64,000 nucleotides of DNA from Botryotinia globosa (lineage: Eukaryota; Ascomycota; Leotiomycetes; Helotiales; Sclerotiniaceae). The notes below the pieces were generated by a model. The model saw nothing but the letters and a program-made list of their open reading frames with translations. It did not search any database and had not been told where the DNA came from. The position numbers and the translations under genes were made by a program. Positions 10,701 to 24,985 of the stretch are shown in pieces. How positions within the stretch are numbered: position 1 is the stretch's first letter; the number at the start of each line of letters is the position of its first letter. Location of the stretch: the NCBI GenBank assembly GCA_014898425.1, contig RCSZ01000003.1, positions 3,100,001 through 3,164,000 of the forward strand, written 5' to 3'.

Positions 10701-13301
10701 AGAATGACTCTTCAAAGCTTGTTGTGTATCAAATACCTCAAGTCTCAGAGCACCCGCCCTGGTAATTGCTTGAAGCTTTTCCCAAACAGGCGTGCATGCA
10801 CGCAATGCTTCCTGCTGTTGAGAGATATGATTTCTTGTTAGTAAGGCCCTCGCAAACCCTTGAATGGCTGTAATTGAAGGTTCTTCGCGACAAAGATCTT
10901 CTTGGTCGTCTGCAATATTTTTTCTGAGAATCATTCCTCTCATTGCAGCCTGCAAATTTAACACTGGAGTCGAAACAGCTTTGGATGATGTTTCTTCGTC
11001 TTGAGCTGTCATGGCATTTCTCACCAGCATTCCCCTCATTGCTGCTTGGAGATCTGAAACCGAGGCCGATACAGTGAGAGAGTTCATCTCTGCTTGTTGT
11101 GCCAAAACATTGCGTCTCACAATCATGCCCCTCACTGCAGATTGCAAATCTGAAACTGATGTCGATACAGTGAGAGAGTTGAGCTCTGCTTGTTGTGCCA
11201 AAATCTTCCGTCTCACAATCATGCCCCTCACTGCAGATTGCAGATCTAACACTGGGGTTGACACCGTAAGGGTTGACATGTCTTCTTCTTGCTCCATAAT
11301 CTTCTTTCTCACAAGCATACCCCTGACCGCAGCTTGCAGATTCAGCACCGGAGTTGACACATTGACAGATTTGGCTTCCTTCTCCTGAGCCACCAAAACT
11401 TTCCGAGCAAGAAATCCACGGATGCTTGACTGAAAATCTTGGACCACAAATTCTGACTGCTGCAAAGCGGATCGCATCATGCATACCTCTTCTCGCACTT
11501 GTTGTCCAACCTTTTTGGCCCTGAATAGGCTCTGAATCTTCTGTACATCTCCTTCACGGCTTTTCCAGAATTTCTCTTGGCTCGCTTGGTTCTTTCGTGC
11601 CAAAAATCCGCGAACATGGCTTTGTAGGTTCACTGCGAACCGTTTCATGTTCAAACGATACTCCACGATTTGTCGCGTAAAGTCCCCACGGATCATCGAT
11701 TGAAGTTCAACAAGCCAGTCTTCGGTGTCCCAAAGTCCTTGCATTGTTCTTCCTAGGTGCATTCGCATACAAGCTCCCCGTACTTGTGCCTGTAACTCCA
11801 CGATTATAGCATCGTTCTCACCGAGCTCTCGATCGATTCGCTCCTCCTCGGTTTCGACTGGTTCAGGTTCCGGCTCTGGTTCCGGGACTCCAAAATCCGC
11901 TCCCATATTCCCAAAACTCGGCATACTAACTCCAGCTTTATCCAATCCTTTCTGCATTTCTTCCAATTCATGATCTTCAAATTCCAGTTGTCCAACAAGA
12001 TTACCAATTCGAAAGTCTACAATTCCCTTCCTGAATAATAGCCAACTCAAAGCGTGTATACAATAAATGACTTTGGGAATGTTCTTCTTCTCGTATAAAT
12101 CGATAAGTTCGAATCGGAAAAGCTCGGGGAGTTGTACCTCATCCAGAAAACGGAAAAACTGCGCGATATTGTCCCAATGTCGAGCTTGTAGTTTAGGATT
12201 CCTGAATATCCGTATGCGTTGCTCCGGGTTGATAGCTTCCACCACCTCTGCCAATGTCACCCCATCTCTCAAGGTTTGTTCGAGTTGCACAGTAGGAGGA
12301 ATTTCTCGTTTTAATATATCTTCAATCCATTCCTTGGCTTCTCCGATATGACAAAGATACTCATAAGCCTGTAAAAATTGTCGCTGTTTGTCCATCCAAT
12401 TCCTGCCTTCCCAACCATAGCCACCGATAGATTTATTCAAGGTGCCATTTTTGTCCTTCGAAATCGCGCTCCGCTGCAGTCTACGTCGTCCCTGTAATCC
12501 TGCTACCTCTTGTTCTGGTGATGTAATGGTAAAATCGTCAGGAGTTGCGGATTGCGCGAACTTTGAGAGGGTTCGAAGTTGACTTGTCGAGGATCGTTCG
12601 AAGCTTTGTAGCTCAGGCCTAGTGAGAGGTGAATGGATATGCAGTGGGCCAAGCTTGGAGAGAGCTCCTGCCCCAACGCTAATTGAATCGGAACGACTCA
12701 ACAACATGGAATTGGGTCGAACCATAGGTCGACGGCGCGTCGGACTGCGAGTCGGGCTTGTTGCGGGGCTCATGGGAGATTGGACAGGAGACTCAAATAA
12801 TGTTAATTTGGATACATCTATACTCTTTCCGCGGTTGTGGTGTTTGATGGACCCCTTCTGCACGTCTACACTTTGTGTTCGAGAATGCGCTTGAAAATTA
12901 CTTCTGATCACATCGATGCTCTTTCCGCGATTGTGTTGGGCTGGAGTTTTGTCTCTCTCTGGCGGACTTTGACCTGGAGGCTGAGGGAGTGGTCGCAAAG
13001 ATTTTCTAGCATTCTTGTACGCACTGTCTGGACTCGATTCAAGGCTCCCTTTCCCGTTGCGATTTTCTGAAGAACTGTACATTCCGGCGGCTTCACTTAA
13101 ACCTCTCCGACGACTTCCGTACTCACTCGACGACGTCGTTGACGACAGTATGCTTCTGCCACTCGATTCATAAATGCTGGATGAATTGGAATAGCCACTT
13201 GATGCGGTTGATGCGTTTGACGGTGCCCTCTTTGTCGTGTTTGCATTACCCGTTGTGACAGAGTCGGTTTGTGTTTGGCGTAATAAATGCCGGTACGACA
13301 T
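7733..13301 (-). CDS. IQGAP-type RasGAP-related scaffold protein (Rng2/Iqg1/IqgA family)
   Basis: Exon 1 runs 13301-8176 and exon 2 8123-7733, joined by a 52-bp intron (GTATG...CAG), giving 1838 residues. Without the splice the frame would stop just after the intron start and lose the conserved C-terminus. The first ~300 residues are Ser-rich and probably disordered. A calponin-homology domain for actin binding lies at about 310-425 (FLQAYEYLCHIGEAKEWIED ... ALSWLLFRKG). A long run of IQ-like helices follows (about 500-1020). Then comes a RasGAP-related domain (RREEYYLLKLIARSARVEIE, NFFWTKLLANYTR). The end is a RasGAP C-terminal region (KYSARTLSDKGVL). Family members build the actomyosin ring in septation and bind calmodulin and Rho-type GTPases. 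Five IQ units are near-identical tandem copies (see 10881-11360). Confidence 0.95.
10881..11360 (-). repeat. five tandem 96-bp units inside the IQGAP IQ region
   Basis: The valine codon opening each unit falls exactly every 96 bp at 11360, 11264, 11168, 11072 and 10976 on the minus strand. Each unit encodes 32 residues of the form VS(T/A)(P/S)V.(N/D)LQ(A/S)A(V/M)RGM..R. The other IQ units of the gene are far more divergent, so these five arose by recent in-frame tandem duplication. Confidence 0.9.
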
Positions 13302-13903
13302 TACGACAATAGGACGAGAAGTATTAATTTATGGCGCACCAAACGGCAAAGGAAAGGTAAGCGTAGGAAGGTCTCCGAGGTGCCGGTCATTCACTAAATA
13401 TCCTCAAGGGGATGTCGCATGCGGTATCCGAGATGCCTCGTAGGCTGCGCGAAGTTTCTTCTAGGTGTACAGGTAGGAGAGATAATCGTGGTGGTCAAAG
13501 GTAGTGAGTGCAGTGATGGTGAAGTTTCCTTTTCCCCTCCAAAGTTTATTGTTTACACCCTTCCCGAACGATAGCGTCCCGCGCGACGGATGGGCAGTCA
13601 AAGACCAATTGATATCGGCTTCTCTTCCGCTAATGAAGGATGAATACCTACGGAAGGATATTCCAATCCCAAGGTGGTATATCGTAGCCCAAGTGAATCC
13701 CTATAGCTATCTATTAAAAGAAGAATTGAAGGTTGAGCAATGTGGAAGGGATTTTTCTCTATCAAGCCATCAGCATCCAAGATTAAGATTAATCAACAGA
13801 GAGACAAGCTGGAAGAAGCGATAGCGGAAGTGATGGAAGAGATGGAAGAGATATTTCAGTAGGGTATAGTATTGTTATTGTTGTTTATGTTTATGTGTAT
13901 TTT

Positions 13904-13906
13904 GTA

Positions 13907-13961
<55 letters not shown>

Positions 13962-13966
13962 GTGTG
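13904..13966. repeat. GTATGT microsatellite
   Basis: About ten consecutive copies of the hexamer GTATGT, with degenerate copies just upstream. Confidence 0.95.
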
Positions 13967-14346
13967 GAGAGACGACTTTGTGGTAGTTGGGTATATGTGG
14001 TATTGGGTATTATATGTGGTATCGGTTATCGAACTGATAAAAGAAGTGGAAGGGATGATGGATGCAAGGTATGATGGATGTGACAGGATGATGGTGGGAT
14101 CAGTGATATGAATGTCTAACTGGACGTGACGTTTTGTATTCGGAGATGTTTAAATTAGGAAGGAGTTTGGGTTGTTTGGATGGATGCAGAAGAGTAAAGA
14201 GTGAAGTGAAGTTTGCAAATGATGAGTGAGTGAAGTGAAGTGAGGGGCTGGGGAAAAAAAGACGTGACCTGAAATTCCATTGACGGTACTGGTGCTCCCA
14301 AGAATTGCTTTTTCTGGATCAAAGGCAGGGTTAATTTTTGGTTACT

Positions 14347-14489
14347 GTACATATATACATATATATATATACATATATATATATATACATATATACATAT
14401 ACATATATACATATACATATATACATATACATATATACATATATACATATATACATATATACATATATACATATATACATATACATATA

Positions 14490-14549
<60 letters not shown>

Positions 14550-14588
14550 ACATATATACATATACATATACATATATACATATATATA
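14347..14588. repeat. TATACA/TATATACA microsatellite
   Basis: About 240 bp of alternating purine-pyrimidine made of ATACAT and ATATACAT units. It is open in several frames by chance, encoding only Tyr/Ile/Thr/His repeats. Confidence 0.95.
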
Positions 14589-14785
14589 GGAGCAGCAAGG
14601 GGGTGAGGTGAGGTTGACAACACAGAGGAGAGAGATATTAACCAATGAACATGCGAAGCGCTAAGAATAAATCCTTGTACCCAGTAGCATTCGTCCATTC
14701 AATTTCCTTGGTATCGGATCGGTCTTATGTTTTTCCTCACCTAGCACGTGCCGGGGTATAATCACATACCAATTGTTATAATCCA

Positions 14786-14864
14786 AGTATACCTAGGTAT
14801 ATACCTAGGTATATATCTATATATATATATATATATATATAATATCTATATATATACATACAAG
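14786..14864. repeat. palindromic TA tract with CCTAGG units
   Basis: Two nested TATACCTAGGTATA palindromes are followed by a (TA)n run and ATCTATATATATA. Simple-sequence DNA capable of cruciform formation, in the IMP dehydrogenase upstream region. Confidence 0.8.
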
Positions 14865-15268
14865 ATTTACTCTTATTAGCACTAGAGCGGAGCGAAAAAG
14901 CCTCCACGGCAGTGGCCAAGCGGAGCGTCAATTCAATGATTTACTTCGCACATTAATAAACTTCTCATATCTTCACGTGTTCCTCCCTTATCGGCACTCC
15001 ACTTAACCATTATTGGTTTAGTTCCTCAAATATGCCCGTAATTTTCGCCCCGCATATTTCACATTCATAATAATTTTTTCTCTTCTCTTTTTTCCCTTTC
15101 TCTTTTTTCTCTTGGGAGAAGGAAACTTCAACCCCGTCGACTGTACATTGATTTTCATTCAAGAGATTGGATTTCAGCAATAACCTCAATTTCTAGTCTT
15201 CGTTCTTCGTACTTCAAACGTCGACTATCTCTTTGTCATCTTTTCCATTTTTTTTCTCATTTCTTTGA

Positions 15269-17234
<1,966 letters not shown>

Positions 17235-18017
17235 TGTGCTTAGATGACGTTTTATGAAGGGCATGAACATTAGATCTAGTCATTTGGAGGGGAATTTGCA
17301 TTTATGGAGTTTATTACCTGGCGTTTAAAAGGGGACTACATGGTTGGTCTTTGGGTGGAGAAAGAATAAAATACATTACAAACACATGTAGTTTTGAATT
17401 TGATTAAGTGATGTTGACATGGTGTGACGATTATCATGTTACACTTGTTCTGGAGAGAACCTTGCCATCGAAATAAACCTACACTAGATGATGGTATCTT
17501 GACTCTTTCTATCTTATCGCAGTTTGAATATCTGCCTACAGTTCTACAGAGAGCTTTAGGTACTTTATGAGAGAATTTGCGATAGGAACACTCATCCGAT
17601 TGAACGAGTTTTGCGACACATTTGTCCACCATCGCTAGCACCAGATTGCTGATCTCACACTCGGCAATGGAGTAAATGATGCAATCCAAAACCTTTATGC
17701 ATTTATGGAATACTTGCACAGGATCGGCTCAAATCTTTTGGGAAAACTATCGAGTGCAGGTAGACATTAAAGGCTTCATGATACTTGGTAGATGCAATAC
17801 TATGTAAAGGTCTGCGTTGTATACTTCACGAGACAAGCATAATGCGAATGGAGATGATTTGAACGGAAAACTGTGTACAATACAGAACAGAAAATTATTC
17901 ATCTATGTAGGGATAACAAATTCTTTCCAACAAGAAGCCGTTCGCGAAGTTTAGATTTTCCTTGGAGTTCGGCCTGAGCAGCACGTAACCCTTGTGAGGT
18001 TTCTCGGACCTATCTGC
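17235..18017. other. convergent 3' intergenic region
   Basis: This holds the 3' ends of the IMP dehydrogenase and PARP-like transcripts, which converge. The 127-codon open stretch on the minus strand at 17336-17719 has no recognisable domain or splice support and is not called. Confidence 0.5.
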
Positions 18018-19323
18018 TTAGATCTTGTGGAAGATTTTCGACTTGAAAGCTTTCAACATCAAAGGCTTCATGGTCGAAAGTGTAGGAGCCAATGGGTAGT
18101 CACCGGAAACATCATCGGGGAGAATAAACACATATCTTACTTTGATGAACCTGGTATCTTCGGGGCCGAAAATATGAATGGGTTGGGGTCTACCAATCTT
18201 GACGTCGCCGTCAGGATGTGTTTCATAATCCCATTCTGGTTTTCTCGTTTGTGGAAGCTCACAGGCTAATAGTATCCCGCAGTACGAGTAAAGATCTGGT
18301 TTCCACAATGAGTCAATGGCTCGGTGTCCCACATAATAGTAGGAACTCGCAGGTTCCTCTGCCATGAAGAGAGTAGAAACTTTACCATAAAGCTCTTCGC
18401 TTTTCGCTTCTAGGCCATTCACCAGGATACTTGGTAGGTATGCCAGGCTCGTGCCATGAAAAAGCACCATCGGTCCTGTTTTCTCATCATTGGGTTTTTG
18501 GGATGCATCAGAAGACTGCTTCGGTGCTTGAACAACCACAAACTGACGGACGGAGTCTGGAAATCCAGATATCATTAACTTACCATTCGCTGGGATCAAG
18601 TATCCTCCGTAGCTTTCAGAGAGATGCTTCACGAGTTTCAGGCACTCGGGTGCTTTTTGTAAAGTCCCTGCTATTTCTCGCGTAGATCTCAAAATTGCAA
18701 AACTTCGGGGGAATCCCTCGGTGAAGTCGTCGAGAGTGATCGATTGGGGAGAGCCAGGGAAATGTATCTCATCATCATTTCGTAGTATAGCATCGGCATA
18801 AACTGAACTCAGAAGTAAATCGATGGCTTGAGAATTCAACTTGACGGCAGCAGAAATCTCCCAAACAGATCTGGGCATTGAAAGATTGTCAGAGTCATTT
18901 TCTCCATCCACACCACTCCATATCCAAGTACTAAAATCGAATCAGCGTTATCAAAACGTGATGAGAATCTTGAATTCTCCTCGCCGGGACTCTTGTGACT
19001 TACACGCCTTTCAGAAGTAGATTGATACAATCCATTCTGGTCAATGCCTCACTATCACGAGTCAATTCTTCATTCTGAACCGCTTCGCGTAATTCTGCTG
19101 CGCTCATCTTCCACCATCCTGCAATGGTATTGATGAGAACCGGATCAAGAAGCATCCCCGGTCTCAGGTATCCAGTTTGATAGAGTGCGTAGACGGCTTG
19201 AAGAATAGGCTTCAGGGAATGGCGATAAAAATTGACTTTAGAAGCGGCGAGCTTGCGGAGTAGCGTTTTCTTTGTGATGGTCATGGTATTTCTTGCCTTG
19301 CTAAGACTAGATGCTGAAGCCAT
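18018..19323 (-). CDS. PARP-like ADP-ribosyltransferase
   Basis: Two exons, 19323-19004 and 18930-18018, joined by a 73-bp intron with a perfect GTAAGT donor and TTTTAG acceptor, give 410 residues. The start at 19323 has the good context CAACAATGG; an in-frame ATG at 19476 would add 51 residues. The C-terminal half carries the ADP-ribosyltransferase signature: LFHGTSLAYLPSILVNGL (NAD-binding His), then STLFMAEEPASSYYYVG (Ser/Tyr strand), then further strands ending in RFIKVRYVFIL. I do not see the usual catalytic Glu of poly-ADP-ribosylating enzymes at the expected place, so mono-ADP-ribosylation or inactivity is possible. The N-terminal half is helical and unassigned. Fungal PARP-like proteins of this sort are mostly uncharacterised. 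Confidence 0.75.
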
Positions 19324-20215
19324 TGTTGCTCGTGACAATGATAATGGTCGAGGTGAGGTAAGAGATTCGGTGAATGCTGTTGTTGAAATTTCAGAATGGT
19401 TTGTACGGGCTTTGTTGAGGTATTTGGGATGGATAAAAGGGTTGACTCGATGATAATGATAGTTCATTGAAACCATATTTCTTATCCTTTTCTATAGTAG
19501 CAAATAGACATGATGTCTCGAGTGTGGAATGGAATCGATTCGTCAACGAGATTCGTACAGAATCCGCGCATGTTTCAAGGCTAGAAATGAACTGAATCAA
19601 TAATGGGATAATGTTCAAGTCATATACAATACTAATTCTAGACCACTGTCGAGAATGGTGTAGTCTGTTCCAGCAAATGGACTAAGAATGTTGCTACACC
19701 AGATCGTTTTATCTCCGAACTGGAACTCAATAGATACCTCCATGAACTTCATGGCCAAAGAACATATCTCCAAGGTCCAGAACTTTCTATTAGAAACTTG
19801 GGTGAGGTGGGTATCGGGTTTCCCCTTTCATAACCTATGCTGCGAGGTTTGACTACCTGTATGAAACGAATCAGGTCTCTAGCGTGGCAAATTTCACCTT
19901 GATCAACTTCAATCCGTGTATAAAATAAAATAAAATGAATCGCAGCCCAGAGAACAGCGAAGAGTAAGACTATCCCTCTGTGGTTTATTTCTTCTGACTT
20001 GACTATTTGTATATGCACATCTTCTGTCCAACAAATACGACGTGGAGGCTACTAGCCTTGAGGCATCGGAACATTTCATTAGAAGGTAGAATGAAGACCA
20101 TCAAATTTCATCAGTATGTACACCATTCATCAAAAGCATCACCCGTCATATGAACAAAGTCACATATCTTTGGATGTCAATCCCGTCCGTGTCTTATTTA
20201 TTAATATACGTATAT
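19324..20215. other. intergenic region, no supported gene
   Basis: About 890 bp between the promoter of the PARP-like gene and the 3' end of the FAD oxidase pseudogene. Nothing with coding character is seen. Confidence 0.5.
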
Positions 20216-21692
20216 CTAATTCCAACACAATCTTCCATTCTCATCAGGAATAGCATCGTTGCTAACCACACTAGCAACTTCACTTCCCACTCCGGTCTTG
20301 GTCCAAAACAATGACCATGGATCAATCAGTCGCATCCTTAATGTTCAACAACCTATCGTTATTCACACCGTAGAAATCATGTTGCCAATCTACCTCCTCA
20401 ATATCGCACTCGCCAAGATATGCTCCCGTGCCCGGGGTAACAGCTTTCCACGCAAGTTGGAGTTCGCTAAGCTTAGCCCGAGCGGAAGCCATAGTCGTGA
20501 GATTGGTAGGATCGATCCATAATGTACCTTGCATAGTGTGAAGAGTCGTCTTCCTCCATGCGGGCAAAACAGCATTATTGACCCCTGCGACATTTGGTGC
20601 GTTGATATTGAAACCTACGAGTAATGATGCATTGTTTCTCGATGAGCCTGACCAAGCATCGAATGTAGCGTTGAAAGTTGCTTCATCCTCCAGATATTCT
20701 TGTAGAAAGAGCCGGGAACTGACAATGGCGTTATCGGAGCCAACAGTTTCTTGAGCGAAAGATGCATCCCATCCTTCATATCGCGTATCATAGGTATTGT
20801 ATACTGGTGCAAAGTCTATGCCGTGTGCAGTGAGTTTTCCGAACCAAGGTGCCAACAAGGCTTCGTTTTCAGCTTGGGTGTGATTGGGAGCCCAGAATGG
20901 AGACATAATGAAATAATCCACTCCGAAAGCTGCAGGGGGAAAAACGAAGAAGTAGCTGTAGATCCCGGCATTATTAAAAGTGATAAAGCTCTCCCAGTAA
21001 GCACGGACACCGAGCCAGAAAGCATCGTCAGTGACATTACCACCAGAGGCGAATGTGAAAGTTACGACTGTGACGGGAGTCGTTGGGTAAGCTTTGATTG
21101 TGAGAGATGCCGCCACACCCCATGATGCGGGACCACCTCCACGTAGAGCCCAGAAAAGATCGGTGTTTTCCCTTGAGGATGCAGTAACAAATCGTCCATC
21201 GGCTGTGATAAGACGAGCAGAGATGACCTGATCCGCAGCAAGACCACACACTGAAGTCATGGGACCATGTCTTCCACCTTGAATGTAACCTCCCAGAACT
21301 CCGACATCTCTTGCTTCGCCGCCAACAACAACCATTCCCTGCTCGCTAGCTGTTTTCATAATATCCGCACCAACAACACCACTTCCAGATGTGAAAGCGG
21401 GTGCTGTGTAAGGGAAACTCGCATCAGTAAATTCAGCACCCTCATATCTGATATCTTGTAATCAATGAGTCCAAATACTTAAAGCACCTGCTCCACCGGA
21501 TTTACCAGAGAACTCATGTCCCGTATTCTTGACCACAAACCTGATGCCAGTGTTTCTTGCAAAATTGACGGCAAGTTGTATTTGTGCGACATTTGTGGCA
21601 TTGACTGCGTAAGCGGGGTAAGCGCCAAGTGTGCAGGTTGCTGTAGGGTCGGCGGTAGGCATGCAGGTTAGACCTTGATAGATTGGGGACAT
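20216..21692 (-). pseudogene. FAD-linked (berberine-bridge-type) oxidase pseudogene
   Basis: The reading frame has the hallmarks of secreted fungal FAD_binding_4/BBE oxidases: [36 protein letters not shown], and a C-terminal BBE-like strand ending NGRLCWN. Three defects break it. An in-frame TGA lies at 21464-21462, in the middle of the conserved IWTH.L.DI segment. Near 20322-20330 a TGAT TGAT duplication shifts the frame, and removing four bases lines up the family C-terminus through a stop at 20216. The N-terminus begins [10 protein letters not shown], which corresponds to an internal position of the family, with no signal peptide and an in-frame stop upstream. The TGA could come from TGG or CGA by a RIP-type C-to-T change. 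Sequencing error could explain one defect but hardly all three. Confidence 0.85.
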
Positions 21693-23375
21693 TATGGAAG
21701 TAGGATTAGTGAGAGGTGAAAGAAAAGAGAATGAAGGAGAGGGAAGGAAAAGGGCACCCGGAAGGATGAAATAGAAAAAGAGCCAAAGATATAGATAGGT
21801 ATGGCTGTACCCAAGATATTCAACATGTATTTCAAGTAATCACATACATATGCGGTGTGATTAAATTCTAATCTTGCAGAGGAGATTAACTATCACCAAG
21901 TGCTTTGAAGATGGCGCCTCTTCCGTTGACGGTTCCTCCATTCTTCCAATGCCCATCGATGTAACCAAAATCTTGACATTCTTTGGGACTATTTTATTTA
22001 AACAGAAAAAATAAGCAACTGAGCCTTCTTAGGAGTCAGGGGCGCTGGCTGGCCGGTCGATGCCAAAAACTTAAGATTGTGGATAAATTAAACTGAGTAG
22101 TATTGGTCGGGTTCTCTCAGGGTTCCTTCCACACCCTCTAGTACAGGGCTTACACACACCAATTAGTTGCTATATCAGAAGGATTCGCAGTGCCCGCCAT
22201 CTGTAGATTAATGGCTGCAAGATTACTTTATGAAATACGGAGTACAATTCGACTTCGGCCATTAAAACATGATACACTCGTATCTATGCCTAGTCTCCTA
22301 GTGACTTTACCCCGGGTGTGCCAAGTGCTAACATAAGCTTAACTTCCACAATTTAGCCACTTATATGTCAAAACATGTCCGCCCAACGTTGGTTGCAGGT
22401 AGTGGGGATGATTCAGCGAAGAAAAGAAAGGAGAATTAGAATGGGATGGGATGGGATAAACGAGTAGACGTGAGCATACATACGTACTAGACTAGGGTCC
22501 TCCATATTCTATACTTCCGCATCCTCTAGCTAGCGCAGGCCAAGTTCTAGCTTCCGCTATCTACGCTAAGGTCTGTCTCAAACCACACTCTCTCGTGAGT
22601 CGTGAGTCTCGTCCCTTCAACAATGGACCCCGCGCAAGGATCAGCGGGCAATTAGCACGGGAATTGGTCAGAGCGACAAGGACAGATCCAACCACCATCC
22701 AGTTGTCGTTCTCCCCCGTTGAAGCCTGTCATATCACCTCATCCGCTCGATGGTGCAATCATCATAGCTAGCTTGCATCCTCAGTTGATATTGCTTCACA
22801 GATTATGCAAATAAAATGACTGAGATCTTTTGGAGCCAAAGACACAATGTATGATTAGTGTTAGGTATCTCTATCAGCCATGTTGGATGTCACCCCAATG
22901 GCCAAAATTATGTAAGCCATGGAAATGGATAGTTGTCCTCTACTTTGTATTCAAGTATAAGCATTTCTTGAGTAGGATTGAAGTTTTCAAATGGCCAAGG
23001 GCTTATCCTGCCATACCTGCAGATCCCACTTCCCCAACACTCACCCCTGATTGTATTACCTTTCTTGAACCTCATTTTCTAGCACCTAGAAGACAAAAAT
23101 AGCATTTGCACGATATACGATATCACAGAATGTAGGGTAGTATCGGGGTGGTATTGCTAAGAAATCCAGGATGGTCCTAATTCGAATGCGCGAAGGAACA
23201 TTTTTGTGGATTTTCACCGAGATCTTCTTCTATTAGCGCCCAGAGTCCAGACATCAATATATGATATTATCCATCGCTTTCAAATCTCATCTTCTAAACA
23301 GATTGAAGCCCCTTTGATGAACCCTCGGTCTAGTGGAGTACCTTTTGCGAGGAAGTACCATCTTCGCCTTCTACA
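21693..23375. other. intergenic region, no supported gene
   Basis: About 1.7 kb between two divergent units. The stretch upstream of the pseudogene is pyrimidine-rich on the minus strand. I looked on the minus strand for the missing N-terminal part of the oxidase and did not find it. The 90-codon frame at 22830-23102 has no domain. Confidence 0.5.
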
Positions 23376-24985
23376 ATGGTCAAGCAACTGAACACCGCAT
23401 GTTTGGTCATTATCGTTGCTTTTGAAGTTGTTGGCTCAATCTTCTGCTTTGGCCGTCTAGGCTCAAGGTTAGTATCAAAACCACCATGGAAGGGACTGCT
23501 GATGTGGAGTGAGTCTTCTGAAGTTTGGCCTACACTGCTTGGTTGCTAAATGTTCTTAGGTGATATATGTATGGGTATAGCTTGGGTAAGACATCGTTGA
23601 GAATTAAGGTTGTCATCTGAAATTGAGGCTGAGACAAATATAGGTTCTATCGGTTGTGGAAAGTGTCGCTATATACGGACGTGAGTAGTTCTTTTCGCAT
23701 ACTTATGGAGATTTCTAAAATGTCTGGTTTTCGCAATGTCTCTTTGTGTATGAAAGATTCGCTCCGTGGTTACTTTTTGCAGAACTATGGAATGGTTTAT
23801 CAACTACGTCTAGATGATGAAGTTTAGTTCCAATCATGCTAACTTGGACACTAGTAACATCGTACGCGAAATATGGCTATAAAGTATCAGATCTTGCCCA
23901 ATTTAATATCGACATACCTACCGAGATGAAATGGTCAATGTTTGATTCCCTTTGCTATAATCCGATCCTCGGTTTCGTCAAAGCCTCCATGATTCTGCTA
24001 TATCTTCGACTTGGGGGAATAAGACAAACAGTTCGATATGCTGCCTATGCACTCTTATGCATCAATTTCGCCCTTATGATCGCCGTATTTTTTGTCGATA
24101 TGTTTCATTGTGTACCGTTCTCATATAACTTCTACTCGACAAAGATGGACCTGGCTGCTCAAATTAAAGCAAATGCCACGGATCCGGGAATCGGACCTGA
24201 TGGGCCTGTGGCATCTGGGTTCAAAGATGGGACATATATATCGGGCGGGAAATGTATCAATGGTGTCAATTTCATATTGTCAACTGCTGGTTTGACTATT
24301 TTGACAGACTTATTGGAACTGTGCATTCCAATTTATATGGTAAAGGATCTCAAAATGAATCCACGGAAAAAGGCTGCAGCAATCACCATTTTGTGCATGG
24401 GCTTGGGGTATTGATCATTGTTCCCATTTGGTATTTGTCGCGAGCTAATCCTTCTTTTCAAGTGTTACTGCTACCGGAATTTGTCGTCTTGTTTTTACTT
24501 ACCGTGCATTCTACCCCGATGTCCCTGACCCGGGGTTAAATGTCAACAGCACCATATCTCAAATAGAGACTGGCCTTGCATTGGTTATAGGCTGCATCCC
24601 GGATCTTCTGCCTCTTTTTCGCCCACTCATACCTGGCTTCTTAAGTTTTACGACCAGACAATCAACTCATCCAGCTCGGTACCCTTGCCCCTCAACTTTC
24701 GGTTCCAAAAGGAAGCCGGAAGGCCGAAGCGACATTCTCAACAACACCATGTATGAAGAACATGGACTAGACGTTTTGAAGTTACGTCCTAACAATGGGT
24801 TGGTACAACGCGAGACGCAAGTCAGAGGTGCTGCAAGTACCGATAGCTTGACTGGTAGTCAAAGAGAAATGTTCGACAAGACCATCGACGACAAGATGGA
24901 TTCAAAGACAATCATAAAGACCACACATTTCTCGATGAAAGAATCAGACCTAAGTGATCCAAGGAACACTTGGAGTAATGTCTGA
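23376..24985 (+). CDS. second SAT4/rhodopsin-type integral membrane protein
   Basis: Five exons are proposed: 23376-23508, 23560-23585, 23644-23680, 23828-24407 and 24463-24985, giving 432 residues. Frame continuity is good at each junction, but the third intron (147 bp, ending AGTTTAG) is the least certain. Hydrophobic segments include CLVIIVAFEVVGSIFCFG, MGIAWVLSVVESVAIY, MLTWTLVTSYAKYGY, YAAYALLCINFALMIAVFF and LALVIGCIPDLLPLF. The block CYNPILGFVKASMILLYLRL and the segment GVTATGICRLV are typical of fungal rhodopsin/SAT4 domain proteins. A long polar C-terminal tail with many Ser/Thr/Lys follows. Some family members act as receptors during plant infection; nothing here fixes the ligand. 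It shares the family with 3526-4899 but the two are divergent, not a recent duplication. Confidence 0.82.

Noticed and set aside
10738..11484. 248-codon alternative minus-strand frame and a 125-codon plus-strand frame inside IQGAP
   Set aside because: The in-register 96-bp tandem repeat keeps shadow frames open; the IQGAP frame explains the sequence.
14155..14698. Open frames of 80-150 codons on both strands over the microsatellite
   Set aside because: They encode only Tyr/Ile/His/Thr or Cys/Ile/Tyr/Met repeats and follow from the TATACA array having no stops; not genes.
23681..23827. An extra exon beginning AACTATGGAATGG within intron 3 of the second SAT4-type gene
   Set aside because: Reading through gives an in-frame TGA, and splicing it would need an intron of about 20 bp, too short for fungi.
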